NCBI GenBank assembly: GCA_951804985.1
Contig: OX638130.1
Span: 78,610,583 to 78,674,582 of the forward strand
Direction: 5' to 3'
DNA length: 64,000 nucleotides
Source of the DNA: Dryomyza anilis
Taxonomy: Eukaryota; Arthropoda; Insecta; Diptera; Dryomyzidae
A program made the position numbers and the translations under genes. Below, one piece after another: positions 12,521-28,246 of the stretch. Below the pieces are notes generated by a model that was not told where the DNA came from, did no database searches, and was given only the letters and a program-made list of their open reading frames with translations. Within the stretch, counting starts at the first letter, position 1; each line of letters opens with the position of its first letter.

Positions 12521-13530
12521 GGGATTGGCAAAAAATCACTATTTTGTAATAGTACTGCAAACGACACGATATAAAATTCATTCCAGAGCTCTCAATACAA
12601 AACATGATATGAAGTTTAGTATTAAATCAATGAATTTAATTTATCCCAATTTTGAAAAGCTAAAACCAATGAGATTAAAAAATTAGGTACTAGATATTTT
12701 GAGAAATTTTGACATTGCATTATTATATGTTTTATTTGATTCGATTTATTATAATTTTTTTAAAAATAAAAACTTTTAACCTCATTATTATTTTACTGTC
12801 TAGACAAATTTTAATATATACATAAATCTTAAAATTCTAATAAAATTTTAAATATATATTTGGAAATAAATTCGAAAATTTTTAGACCATTTTTGAAATA
12901 TTTTGTTTGTAATAGGATATCATAATATAAATTGTTTATGGGGGTTTGAACATAGTCAAACTCACAACTGATATTACAAACTTTTTTTATCGGTTGTACT
13001 TTTAAATATTCGATCCCTTTACCTAATTTGTGTTCTGTTTTTTTTTTAACAAAATGCAATAAAATTATTATTAATTATTATTGCATACTAATTATTTCTT
13101 TTTTGTAACTTTTTCATAACTATCTTGTGTATAAAACTCAAAATAAGTAATTTATTTTGTTTTTCGACGAAAAATGGTTAAAATAGCAAATTTCAAAATA
13201 TAGAAAACTACCAGAAGTTTAGTTATTTTTATCGTTAGTTTAGACAATATCTGTTATCTTTAAACTAAGTTCCTGTTAATCATTAAATGTGTTCCAGTGG
13301 CGTGTGATCTAGAGCCAAAGCTCTATTTTCTATAAAAAAAACACCAAGAAAAAACTAGAACCAGATCAAAAGCTAGTTCTATCCAGTTCAATTGAATGCT
13401 GTCAAGTTTTCTCAAAATAGAACTGTTGGCGGCGTTCCAGCTATTATATCTTAAATGCTTTAAAAATAATTAAAAAAAAGTCAAATTATGGTTTGAGTAA
13501 TATTTTTCTAAATTACTTGTATTTTTAACT
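12521..13530. other. AT-rich interior of the hAT-like element
   Basis: No gene is seen. The block ACTAATCCCGGGATTGG at the LINE 3' junction (12,512) recurs at 13,529, so the subterminal motif of the hAT-like element is duplicated about 1 kb apart. An open frame on the minus strand (12,829-13,059) has no recognisable motif and is not called. Confidence 0.5.
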
Positions 13531-13602
13531 AATCCCGGGATTGGAAAGTGTTCAATCCCGAAATCCCGGGATTACGAAAACAGGTACAAATTGTATTCCC
13601 TA

Positions 13603-13821
13603 GGTGGGAACTACAGTTTATTGCCGAATCCGAACGGCGGGTGAGAGCTTTTCATAGGCAATGGTTTTACTCTCATAGGCTTGCCATTTACTGACGAGAG
13701 GTAGCGCGGTATAGAAAAATGTTTCTATGAAAAGATGTTTTTAAGGTCCCCAGTCCAGGCTTGAACCGGGGACCTTTCGGCTCGCAGTCCAACGCACTAA
13801 CCACTGCGCTACCGCGGCTAC
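13603..13821 (-). mobile_element. tRNA-derived SINE, 5' part of a split copy
   Basis: Read on the minus strand: GTAGCCGCGGTAGCGCAGTG (box A) is followed about 30 bp later by GGTTCAAGCC (box B), the two parts of an internal Pol III promoter, then a tRNA-unrelated body. It continues at 6,659 after the inserted element. It resembles a tRNA only over the first 75 bp or so; the rest and the TTA tail mark it as a SINE. Confidence 0.82.
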
Positions 13822-13849
13822 ATATCTACTTGTTATAAAATTGTTATTA

Positions 13850-14280
13850 ACTTAGGAGGTCCGAAGGCATGGTATTTTTAAAGTTTTGATTATGTGGGAG
13901 ATGCCAAGCCCTTTTGTTCAATCACACCCACATTCTACATGGCGATTAAAAATATATTTAATCTTGTTCGATTTTTATAAATTCTACTTTTTTAAGTTAG
14001 GAGTTTAAGCATTTTTAAAGTTATGCTTATATGGGATGTGCCACGTCCTTTTATCCAATCCATGTCACAAAGATAAACAACCACAATATACACCACTAAG
14101 TCAAATTTCATAACTTTGGCTATCTTAAGTACACAGATATTTCGATTTAAATGTTCAGTTTTTCCACGCCCATTTATGTACCTTAAGAGGCGAATTTCAA
14201 AAAATCCATTTTTAATGCACGTACACGTCGGGAATTGAACACTCTGTCCAAATTTCATGTTCCTAGGTCTAAGCGTGAAA
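13850..14280 (-). repeat. Dispersed repeat with CGCCCA motifs
   Basis: Matches 37,130-37,650 over stretches such as ACAACCACAATATACA, AAGTACACAGATA and GAATTTCAAAAAA. It has no coding potential (an 88-codon minus frame here is also present in degraded form at the second copy). The family is unknown. Confidence 0.6.
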
Positions 14281-14539
14281 TTTGTTTTTTTTTTCTATTT
14301 TCGGGATTTTCCATTGGGGTTTTCCGGGTTTATCTTTTTTTCTAAAGAACGCCAGTATTGAGACGAAGGTAACAAAAAGGAATCATCCAAAGCCGTTCTT
14401 GAGTTTTTGCGAAACTAACGCACGGCAATTGATTTTTATATTTATAGATATCACATATTTTCACTGGAGGTACCATTGAACAAATAGTTTTTTTTTTAAG
14501 TTTAGGCAAATTAAGGCACTTAGACTTTTTGGCATATTA

Positions 14540-14877
14540 TAGTTTATCACCCACGCTATTTTTGAAAAAAGCAGTTATTACAAAACACCCGCTACAATTT
14601 TAGCCTCAGATTTTTTACTTTATCGATCAAACCGTTTTTGCTTTTCATTTCAGACATGAACCATACATTTCTATAATTTTCAAACTGTATTTCAAATTTG
14701 TTCGGTGAAAAACAATAACAAATCATAAATTTTTAAATAATTTTAAATTTTGACAGCAAGTTGGATATTTTTTCAGGCTAAAAATTTAAGACGACAACCG
14801 AGCAGTTTGAAAATTTTAGCGAATATTTTGGAAAACAGCCGCTGTTTTCAAAATAGCCTGGTTGATAAACTACAGCA
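14540..14877. mobile_element. MITE with TAGTTTATCA termini
   Basis: The left end TAGTTTATCACCCACGCTA and the reverse complement of the right end (TAGTTTATCAACCAGGCTA) are imperfect terminal inverted repeats of about 35 bp including GAAAACAGC. The same ends bound the element at 59,528-60,348. The interior is AT-rich with no transposase. Confidence 0.7.
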
Positions 14878-15199
14878 ATAGTTTTATAAATGTTTTAGGA
14901 AATTATTGGAGATATGTTTTTGATGTTTTTTTTTAAACACCAACAAACTTTTAATTGTGGGTTTCTTTGGTTTCACTTTTTAAAAAGGAAGTTTTTAGAA
15001 GTTGTGGTGCAAAACAGCCAAAATCGTGTTTTTAGAGTTTTCGAATGGGGTGAAGGTGTGCGTTAGAAAACTGAAAAATTAAATTAAAACTTCATTGACT
15101 AATATTAACAACATATTAAAAAAAGAAGCAAATCGAAGAAAGTGATTCCAGTAGACGGTTTTGTGCAAAATATGCTCTTTTGTTTGAAAAATTTTAGTT

Positions 15200-15970
15200 T
15201 AAAAAATTTGTTCCATTGGGATTTGTCCATAACCCATTGCACGATTGTATTTTTTTTTTTTGGAAAAAATGTGTTCCTTTGGAAATTGTCCAGAACCCGC
15301 TTGCGTCATTGGACATTTTTTTTTTTGAAAAATTTATTAGTTTGGAATTTGGCCAGAATCTACTAGCTTCATTGGATTTTTTTTTGGAAATCTAGTTCCA
15401 TTCGGATTTGGCCAGAACCCACTTGCATTATTTTTTTTTTTTTTTTTAAATTTATTCCATTGGAATTTTCCAGAACCCACTTGCGTCATTGGAAACATTT
15501 GTTCCATTAGGATTTGCCAGATTAGCCAGTCATTGAACTTTTTTTTGCAAACATTTTTGCAAAATGATGTCCAATAATGGACGCAGTTGGGTTCTGGCCA
15601 AATCCCAAATGGACATATTTTTACAAAAATAAAATGTCCAATGACGCAGTTAGGATTTGTCCAAATCCTAAAGGAACAAATTTTTCCAAAAAAAAAATGT
15701 CCAATAATACAAGTAGGTTCTGGCCAAATTCGAAAGGAACAAATTTTTCCAAAAATATGTCCACTAATGCGTGGGTTTTTGCTAAATCCCAATAGAAAAA
15801 ATTTTTCCAAAAAAAATGTCCAATGACGGAAGTAGGCTCTAGCCAAATCTCACCTGCATGTGTATCTATGCTCATTAGAAACGTTGCATCTAAAAAAAGT
15901 TCCAATGACGCACATGGATGTAAATCTATTATTCATTGGAACAGTTTCATGAAAATATGTCCACTGACAG
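15200..15970. repeat. Foldback-like element built of about 75-bp units
   Basis: The left arm (15,200 to about 15,530) repeats a unit containing GTTCCATTGGGATTTG and GCGTCATTGGACA separated by T-runs. The right arm (about 15,555-15,970) holds the same units in reverse complement (TGTCCAATGACGCA, CAAATCCCAAT). The centre of symmetry is near 15,545. This fits a foldback transposon, whose long inverted ends are built of short tandem repeats. Open frames here on both strands are repeat artefacts. Confidence 0.75.
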
Positions 15971-16338
15971 ACCTGGAAACCACGTCATCCATGAAAAATT
16001 GACGATTTTGATCACCTCCATCATCAACCTTTTGTGATTTCTCAACGACAAAAATGTATATTGGGATATCTGTATCGATATTACATATATGCTTTTAGTG
16101 GTGAATAATTGAATGCTTCTATTCGTGGATAAAATAAACTTACACTTGTTTTAATGAAACATTTTTTTAATGTGCCCCTTTTCGTAAGCAAATTGAAACG
16201 TTTGGGTTACGTAAGAGGCGTCGAAGTGATGTCGAGCAGCTACAATCGTCCGTTCGATTGTGTATAAAAATACGTTAAGCAAAAACGAGAGAAAAACGCT
16301 ATTTCAGATAAAAAATACAGATCATTCCAAACATTTTT

Positions 16339-16520
16339 TATACCCTTCACTACAAGGGAAAGGGTATATTCAGTTTGGTACGCCATTTGTAACACCCAAA
16401 AGGAAGCATATCAGGTATGTATATTCTTGATCTCCTGAGCCGATTTAGCGATGTACGTCTTTCCATTTGTCTGTCCGTCTTTGGAAATCGCGATTACAGA
16501 AAAACTAGAAGATCTTAGAC
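16339..16520 (+). mobile_element. DINE-1/INE-1-like element, truncated copy
   Basis: Begins TATACCCT with AGGGTATA about 17 bp on (a terminal stem-loop), then TTCAGTTTGGTACGCC, ATTCTTGATC, GATTTAGCGATG and a GTCTGTCCGTC run, the order seen in the fuller copies at 18,484 and 58,152. It decays after TTAGACCGACTAT at about 16,515. Confidence 0.7.
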
Positions 16521-17344
16521 CGACTATGACTTTCACAATTTTTACAAACTTCATCACACTTTTTTACGCATCTCCCTCATTGTTATAAATAAAAAAACAG
16601 TTGTTATCTCAATCGGTCTTTTTTGGGGGATCCATGGAGGTGGTCGGGCAACAATTTTTTTTGTCACTCGCCGCCCCTTTAGGTGACGTATCATTTTTTT
16701 TTCAACTGACCCAATAAAGTAATGTTCTCCCAAAACTAGTAAGCATTTCCAACATTTTTTTCTGGATCTCGAAATTTTCAACAGTATCCACGAAGGGTAG
16801 GTAAATTTTCTAGTAGCTTTATTATTATATATAAATGTTTTTTTATAAAATAAAATGAAAATTTAAATTAAATTTTTTATATACAACGTATTTAAGGTGA
16901 ACTTTTTAATACGATTAAAAACGAAGACCTGCGTTAAAACGAAATCTTAACAAAGTGTGCGTTCAAATTAACGCAACCCTAGTTTTCGTCGGGTAAGCCC
17001 TAATAGAGCAAACATGATCATTGCCTTGTCATGCCCTTATCATGATCACCATAGCAGGGTTTACATTATCTAAACAGTCAATGGTCCCGATCACAGCTAC
17101 ATTAGTTGTTTCTCACGAAAATATCCATAGGGCAATGATCGGGATTAAATAAACAAAACCCTAAATATTTTTTTTATTAAAGAGGATACTTTCAGATATT
17201 TCACCATTATTATGAACATATTTTTATGAAATATTTACATTTAACGGTCATTTTCCACAATATGCACATATAATGATCCATACCATTTTAATTCTTATCT
17301 TAATTTTAATTTTCCCAATGTAAAACTAATAGCGCATATTCATA
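16521..17344. other. AT-rich stretch, no gene
   Basis: No coding sequence is supported. Around 17,005-17,165 there are opposed copies of ATGATCATTGCC and GGCAATGATCG between an AGCCC and an AACCCT end, suggesting a decayed inverted-repeat element. Confidence 0.35.
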
Positions 17345-17452
17345 GACAATTTAAAGTCGACTTTAAAATTAAAATCAGCATTTTGACATTTTATTATTTG
17401 TGAAAATTGTCAAACAAGTCGACTTTAATTTTAAAGTTGATTTTAAATTGTC
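17345..17452. repeat. Short palindromic MITE-like hairpin
   Basis: GACAATTTAAAGTCGACTTT at the left is answered by AAAGTTGATTTTAAATTGTC at the right; each arm is itself near-palindromic. Related copies lie at about 19,895-20,005, 31,390-31,435 and 40,690-40,815. It is non-coding. Confidence 0.7.
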
Positions 17453-17939
17453 TAACAATATGGGCGAATGTTTTTAAATGATAGTAAACATTATCATGTT
17501 AATGGTCATTTTATTAGTTGCAGGGCTTTATATTAAAAATAACAGGAACTATTTTTATAAAGTGCATTTAATTAAATATGTTTACAGTAAAAATTAACAT
17601 AACTTTTTAACTTTTTATTTTAGACATTTATTTTACCTTGTTCAAAAATATTTTTATTTTATTTTTATTTATTATTATACTTTAAATAAAAATACAAACA
17701 TACATTTAAAAAAATATACATATAATATCTCTCTTATAACGTAAAACGAAACAAGACAAATTCAAGAAAAAAGCGTAAGAAATTACAACGATTTCTTTTC
17801 GTTTATTTTTACGTATTTTTAATAACAATTTAAAATGAAATAAGACCCTAAATCAATAAGGCCCCAAAATTGGTGTATATTTGTGTTATGTAATAACCCC
17901 CTGTATTTTCTTAAAAAAACTGTATTTTCTTAAAGTTTG

Positions 17940-18483
17940 TTAAAATAATAACATAATCGTGTTTCCCAATTTTTCTGGATCAATTCGTTAAAGGGGTTTA
18001 TATGCTTTTGAAATGCATATCAAATTTTTGGTCAAACATTTGAAAAGAGTTGGAAGTAGTTCATGAGTATAAATATGAAAATGGTTGTACGATTCTAATT
18101 CGTTTACAGCTTTTATTCGCATTAAATAAATTTGAATTGATTTTTAAAATATCTAATAGTAACTTTTCAAAAGTGTATAAAACCTTTAAATGATTTGATT
18201 TTGTAAAAACGCTTTTAAATCCTTACTCATAGAAATTTCAGCTACAAAATGAAGTGTGTAAACGAAATTATTTATACAATTTCTTTTAAACTTAAAATGT
18301 TAAAGCAGTCAAAAAATATATCACAAATGAAGAACAATACTCAATAGTTTTTAAATAGTTAAAGAATTATATTTCTGCATGAGTTAGGACGAATTTCCGT
18401 ATTTTAGTCTTCCAGCCCACCATCACCCGTTGGACACCATTTCTTCTAACATTTTTGATAACACTAATCCAACTATCGCTTAT
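17940..18483 (-). repeat. hAT-family relic, segment 1
   Basis: About 18,170-18,270 is the reverse complement of about 41,385-41,490 in the hAT element 39,867-43,107 (shared CTACAAAATGAAG, and an AAACCTTTAAA block). A third related copy is at 53,990-54,120. It is interrupted at 18,484 by a DINE-like element. Confidence 0.5.
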
Positions 18484-19188
18484 TATACCCTACACTAAGA
18501 GTGAAAGGGTATATTCAGTTTGGTACGCCGTTTGTAACACCCAGAAGGAAGCATCTCAGGTATGGAAAAGTACATATATTCTTGATCAGCATGACTTCCT
18601 GAGTCGATTTAGCGATGTCCGTCTGTCCATCTGCCTGTCCGTCTGTCTGTCTGTCTGTTGAAATCCCTACTACTTTTAAAATTGAAGAGCTAGATAAATG
18701 AAACTTATAACTTAGATTACTAATATACCTACGCTGTATGTGCGAAAAAAGATCGGTCCATTGTGACCTATGATCCGACCACTTATGTTCAAATACCTCA
18801 TATAAAATGTACATATAAAGATCAATTTTTATGTATACGTGCTTAGGTAAACTTTTTTGGTCAAACATATATTGATGCTCAAATACACGATAATAATGTT
18901 TTCCGGCGAAAAGACTTGTGGTTCACAAAAAAAAATTCGAAATTCGGTACACCTACCCATTTGTAAATATGGGTATCAAATGAAGGGAAATTCTTCAGCG
19001 ATTGAATGTTTGTAGTTATTTTCAGGATTCGTATACCCTGGTGACCTATATATCACTTTGAATGGTAACCACACATATGTGTAGGGTATTTATAGTCGGC
19101 TTAGACCGACTATAATTTTGATAATCCTAACTATCATAATTACACCTACTTTAAAATTTCCCATGTGATCTAACCTTCCCAACTGGTT
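18484..19188 (+). mobile_element. DINE-1/INE-1-like element, near complete
   Basis: Starts with a stem-loop (TATACCCT, loop, AAGGGTATA), then TTTGGTACGCCGTTTGTAAC, ATTCTTGATCAGCATGAC, GATTTAGCGATGTCCGTCTG and a CTGT/CCGT microsatellite. It ends with a perfect hairpin (TAGTCGG, loop, CCGACTA at about 19,095-19,114) and AACCTTCCCAACTGG. DINE-1/INE-1 elements are non-autonomous Helentron-type elements with this layout. Sister copies are at 58,152-58,885 and 45,312-47,324. Confidence 0.8.
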
Positions 19189-20300
19189 TTATTTCAGTTT
19201 AACATTATTTCAATATTTTTCGAAGAATGGATTTTATATAAGCCAAAAATTTTAAATTTGGACCTAGCTCAGGTAGTTTGGAGGGTTACATCCCTTTGAA
19301 CAAATTATTTAATATTGTTCTATACCGGTTTCAGCAGTCCCTCGCTCGTTTATTTGGATCTTTAATCCATTTCTTCGATTTTATTTGGAACTTTGAATTA
19401 TTTCAGTTTAAATCTCATCTTTACTTTTTGAAAATATGAAATATATTATATTTTTTTGACATATCTCTTATTGATTGTTGGGCTTAGATCCAACACTTTA
19501 CTTTAGCCGCAAATTTACGATTCATAAATCCTGATTTTCGACCTGATTTGCATTTACTATTTTAGAAGATGGTCTCTTGAAACCGAATTGTAATATTTCC
19601 AGCAATATCCCTGCAATAATTGCATGCGTAGAACGGCTAGCTTATCAAAATGTCCAAAATTTATTTTTCCACTTTTGTTGACGACATGATCGATTACTTA
19701 TAACTGAAAACTTGTTAATATTTTTGTTTGTCATAAATCAGAGAATTTTTGAATTTACGGGATTTATTTCCGTTATTTGCTTTGACCACAATATCCGCAT
19801 TTGAATTTGTAAAAATAATTTCTTTTACACCCTTAATGTGCCGCAATTTTTTTTTTTATTATGAAAATATGATATGCCTTTTCATGTCAAATTCAAAGAT
19901 AATTTAAAGTCAAGTTTAAAATTAAAGTCTACTTTTTTGACAATTTTCATAAATAATAAAACGCGAAAAAGCTAATTTTAATTTTAAAGTCGTCTTTCGA
20001 CATTGCTTTGAGATATATCCTTTTGAAAAAAACGTTGTTTAAAAATGTTGGAAATTTTATTACCTTTTAATTGAGACTTCAGTGTTTTATTTTGCTTCAC
20101 TATTGCTTAAGTTATGTTCAATAGATTAATTTATTGATTATTAATACATATTTTTTAAAAATTAAATCACCAAATCTTTTAACCACACCATCTGGGAAGC
20201 TATTTTACCAATATCTTAGTTTTATGTTGTTTCACCATACTTCCAAATTTCATCAAATTCTGAAATAGTACTACTAAAATTTTAATTTGTTTGTTTTCAT
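19189..20300 (-). repeat. hAT-family relic, segment 2
   Basis: Reverse-complement relative of about 40,380-41,350, e.g. AAATCTCATCTTTACTTTTT, TTGACATATCTCTTA and ATAGTACTACTAAAATTTTA. It carries one of the GACAATTT-type palindromes (about 19,895-20,005). It is diverged but collinear. Confidence 0.65.
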
Positions 20301-20907
20301 CAGCCCAATCGAGAAACGCGTCGGGAGACTTTTCCGACGGAATTGACAAAAAATCAATCGAGCAATTTACAGTTATCCGACGTATATTTGAAATTTTTCA
20401 TCGGAAACAAATCAATCGAGTTTCCCGTTATGTGAACATTCACTGTCAAATTTGCTCACATTTTATTTTTATGTGAAAACATGAAATTTTAGATGTTTAG
20501 TAATTGATTGCAGAAATAAAGTAGTTTAAACTGTGCAAATAGTTAAAAAATAATTTATTTCGACTGCTTGAATGTTGAAAACTTGCTTAAATTGCTATGA
20601 AAATGTAACTATTTGAGTACCTACTGTCGTTAGCATTTAAAAAATTAATTAAAAAATAAAATTACATTCGTTTTGTATTTGCAGTCATTTTAAAATGTTA
20701 AATAGAGTACGTTCAATCAATAAAAATGAAAACGAATTGAATTTTTACTTCGAAATTTGGCGTTTAATATCGAAATTGAGAGGAAAATAATGTTGCGTTG
20801 TTTTATAAATGTTTCCCATTCCTCGGATAACTTGATTAGATTTTATTTTCCGTCGGAAGGAGAACAATCCGACGAGCTTCCGTTCATCGGGAACCTCGAT
20901 TGGGCTG
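20301..20907. mobile_element. MITE with CAGCCCAATCGAG termini
   Basis: The left end CAGCCCAATCGAG is exactly inverted at the right (CTCGATTGGGCTG), with further imperfect pairing (TCCGACGG). It is flanked by CAT on both sides (20,298-20,300 and 20,908-20,910). The related sequence at 40,370-40,395 lacks the insertion, which defines the empty site. A 77-codon frame at its right end is not a gene. A 3-bp duplication is compatible with PIF/Harbinger, but CAT is not its usual target. Confidence 0.75.
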
Positions 20908-21570
<663 letters not shown>

Positions 21571-21934
21571 ATAATTATAGGTGATTATATAGTTTAAAAA
21601 TTATTTTTTTTTTTCATACATTTTCAATTTAAAATTCTGTACTCAACAGATCAAATATATAATTGTACGATCGTGAAATGTTTCATTTTTTACTGATTTA
21701 ATAAAATATATTTTATTGCATTTGGTTAGGAAACACCCAAATTAGAGACGATTATTCAATTCAATAACACTTTACTCAAGAAACGAGAAAAAATATACGT
21801 ATAAAGATATCCCAAACTTCAATGTAATATAAATCGTGTATGCTGATTTTGACTGCATACTCAGTTTTTTCCTATTACGTAACATATTTATGAAAATTTC
21901 TAATTTTAATCCGCTTTGATCACGAAAAGAATAT

Positions 21935-25300
<3,366 letters not shown>

Positions 25301-25489
25301 TTAAGAAATGTTAGCAACAGTTTTAGAAACTACATTATATTAGAGTACTTTTCCCAATATTTTGTGAATTTACTTCTTAAACTTTGGGAGATATTCAACT
25401 TTTCCCATGAAGCCAACTTACGTTTTTCAGATCGCCAAGAACAGAAAATCCAATGCGCGACCTCTAAACATCAATCGCACGTGTGTGTC

Positions 25490-25566
<77 letters not shown>
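25301..25566. other. Palindrome spacer with (AT)n tract
   Basis: Contains the non-duplicated centre of the palindrome, ending in an AT tract (25,495-25,565). A diverged copy of this spacer sequence is at 28,575-28,815, also ending in an AT tract. The 108-codon frame from 25,280 runs into the microsatellite and is not a gene. Confidence 0.8.
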
Positions 25567-25567
<1 letters not shown>

Positions 25568-26549
25568 ATCGACATACTAATACACAAACTAATTTTAAAT
25601 TCATGAATTAATATCAGTTAATAAAAAAACACCGCTAATCAGTTGGTATCCGCTACACTCATTAATTGTTTCTTAGATATCCAATGTATTTAATAAATAT
25701 AATTTAACCGCGGTCCTAGGCAAAATATAGCGGTAAATATCGTCTACATTCAGAAATTCGTATATAGCGCAAGTTTTCAGAGATTGATTTAATTATATCT
25801 TTAGTATTTGGATTAGGATGTCTTAAATTTTATATATCTTGCAAAGAATACGTCTGAGAATTTTCACAAAAAATTATAAAACACATACTTGGTAATGTTG
25901 TACCGAAGTTATAAATGATTATATTGTCAAAAATGCATTATTTTTATACATTTTTATTTTAAAAATAATTACTCAACAGAACAAAATTTTATAATAGTAA
26001 AATGCTTTATTTTTTAAGTATTTAACAAAAAAATGTTATGGTAGGGAAACAACCGAGTCCAATATACAATAACACTACTCAACAAAACGAGAAATAAAAC
26101 AAAACGGAAACTATCAACAACGCATATTTTAAAACGTAGTAAATATGGAAAAAAGTTTCTAATTTTAGTTTGGGCAATGCTCTTGATAATCATATATCGC
26201 TTTCTTATTTATCATTAGATCCGTAATTCTAAAAAAATAATCCAAAAGTAGTCTATAAAATAAAAAAAAACTTTTTTTTTTGTACATACATTTTATTGCA
26301 ATTTTAATTTAACAAGACATCGATATATTCTAACAAGTTATCCAATGTATAGCTAACATTGTACAATTGTTACATTAACGATAAAACATGTTGAATCAAA
26401 CAGATAATCCATGTTCAGTTAACAATTTTGACTATTTATAATTAACATTATGAATAATAATAATTAAAATAATGTACCATATAAAAACCAATAAAAATAA
26501 TGTCCAACTTAAGATAGTAGTCGATTTTGACATAAATTTATATGGAAGA

Positions 26550-27648
26550 CTAGCTGGACCCGTACACGACTCGTGCAAATATTATGTGAATGCAAGGTTA
26601 TTGAGCAATTTTATTAATATAAATAACATTTTTATTATTCATATCAGGGACCCATGCTTCGCTCTGGACTTTTTTTTTTCATTGGTTTTATAAATGTAGC
26701 AACCAATACAAAACTAATTATCCGATAAAACAACTTTTCTCATAGACAATTCTTTCTCAGACTGTGCTTCCCCCTAGAATGTTTCGCCGTACAATTCTTC
26801 CCAGTAGAAATCTTCCCCATAAAATTCTTCCCCATAGAACGGTTTCCCGTAGAATTCTTCCCGTAGATAGAATTTTTCTCGTAGAATTCATTCCCGTAGA
26901 ATTCTACCCCGTAGAGTTTTTCCCAATAGAAGATTTAGTGTGGTTAGTTTTAGTGTAGTGAGTTTTAGTGTGGTGAGGGTTAGTGTGGTGAATTTTAGTG
27001 TGGTGAGTTTTAGTGTAGTGAATTTTATTGTTGTGTATTTTAGTGTGTTGAATTTAAGTACGTTGAATTTTAGTGTGGTCAATTTGTGGGTCAATTTGAA
27101 TATGGTGAATTTTAGTGTGGTGAGTTTTAGTGTGGTGAAATTTAGTGTGGTGAGTTTTAATGTGGTGAATTTTAGTGTGGTGAATTTTAGTGTGGTGAGT
27201 TTTAGTGTGGTGAATTTTAGTGTGGTGAGTTTTAGTCTGGTAAATTTTAGTGTGGTGAGTTTTAGTGTGGTGAATTTTTGTGTGGTGAGTTTTAGTGTGG
27301 TGAATTTTAGTGTGATTGATTTTGTTTTTGTTTTCTATCCTTTTTTATTTTTCTGTTGTTTTTGAGTTATAGCTTAAGTTTTGTGCCTTTACTTTTGTTT
27401 TTGTGTTTTTGCTTTTGTATTTTTTTTTTGTATTTGAGTTTTTTGTTTCATCTTTTTAGCTTGTGTATATGCCGAGTTATGTCGTTTTGAAAGTTTAGGT
27501 TGTATGGGAGGTGCCACGCCCCTTTGTCCAAGCCCGCCCATATATAGCCTATGACACCCTCCGGACTCCATAGTATCCTGGTGCAAAATTTCAGTTAAAT
27601 CGACAGACTGACAGACGGACCAAGAGTTTTATATATATAGATGCTGGA

Positions 27649-27714
<66 letters not shown>

Positions 27715-27755
27715 CGACAGACTGACAGACGGACCAAGAGTTTTATATATATAGA
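26550..27755 (-). mobile_element. Helitron, minus strand, with doubled 5' end
   Basis: Minus-strand 5' end TCTATATATATAAAACTCTT at 27,755 preceded by A, 3' end CTAG at 26,550 followed by T, so insertion was between A and T as for Helitrons. The same 5' end sequence occurs again at 27,641, separated by a GACA/GTCT microsatellite (about 27,652-27,715). Long frames over 26,764-27,365 come from the minisatellite and are not genes. Confidence 0.78.
26940..27325. repeat. Minisatellite inside Helitron
   Basis: About 15-bp units of the CACCACACTAAAATT type (on the minus strand), the counterpart of 23,600-23,935. Because the unit is a multiple of three and lacks stops in one frame, it yields a spurious low-complexity protein of Val, Ser, Phe and Asn. 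Confidence 0.9.
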
Positions 27756-28246
27756 TTTGTCAAAAAGCCGCATATTTGTTAAAGCTGTACACTATTTATT
27801 GATTATTGGTAGCGCTGTATGAATATGTTTGAAAAAAATAACATGAAATCACTTCAATTTCTGTTTAAATGTACATGATATTCTTTTCGTGATCAAAGCG
27901 GATTAAAATTAGAAATTTTCATAAATATGTTACGTAATAGGAAAAAACTGAGTATGCAGTCAAAATCAGCATACACGATTTATATTACATTGAAGTTTGA
28001 GATATCTTTATACGAATATTTTTTCTCGTTTCTTGAGTAAAGTGTTATTGAATTGAATAATCGTCTCTAATTTGGGTGTTTCCTAACCAAATGCAATAAA
28101 ATATATTTTATTAAATGAGTAAAAAATGAAACATTTCACGATCGTACAATTATATATTTGATCTGTTGAGTACAGAATTTTAAATTGAAAATGTATGAAA
28201 AAAAAAATAATTTTTCAACTATATAATCACCTATAATTATGGTATA

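Larger units (their letters stand above)
6660..13602. mobile_element. hAT-like non-autonomous transposon (split by a LINE)
   Basis: The left end TAGGGAATACAA is mirrored by TTGTATTCCCTA at the right end. The flanks are GGTGGGAC (6,652-6,659) and GGTGGGAA (13,603-13,610), an 8-bp target duplication with one mismatch. Removing the element restores a continuous SINE. A TAG-type start, 8-bp duplication and repeated subterminal ATCCCGGGAT motifs (about 6,671, 6,704, 12,516, 13,531 and 13,562) are typical of hAT elements. Without the LINE it would be about 1.15 kb. It contains no transposase frame, so it is non-autonomous. Confidence 0.8.
25567..28246. repeat. Large palindrome, right arm
   Basis: Inverted partner of 22,949-25,300. 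It is the fuller arm: it contains the complete Helitron 5' region and about 90 bp of flank (27,756-27,845) missing on the left. The far end (GGTATACC at 28,241) passes into a further diverged copy of the same family. Confidence 0.92.

Noticed and set aside
13742..13821. tRNA gene on the minus strand
   Set aside because: Box A and box B are present, but the acceptor and anticodon stems do not pair well and the sequence continues into a SINE body that recurs at 32,714.
15337..15905. Overlapping frames of up to 169 codons on both strands
   Set aside because: They follow the foldback-like tandem units, occur on both strands, and contain only repeated motifs.
26940..27365. 141-codon frame encoding a Val/Ser/Phe/Asn repeat protein
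   Set aside because: It is a read-through of the 15-bp Helitron minisatellite; the same frame recurs at other array copies in both orientations and has no non-repeat portion.
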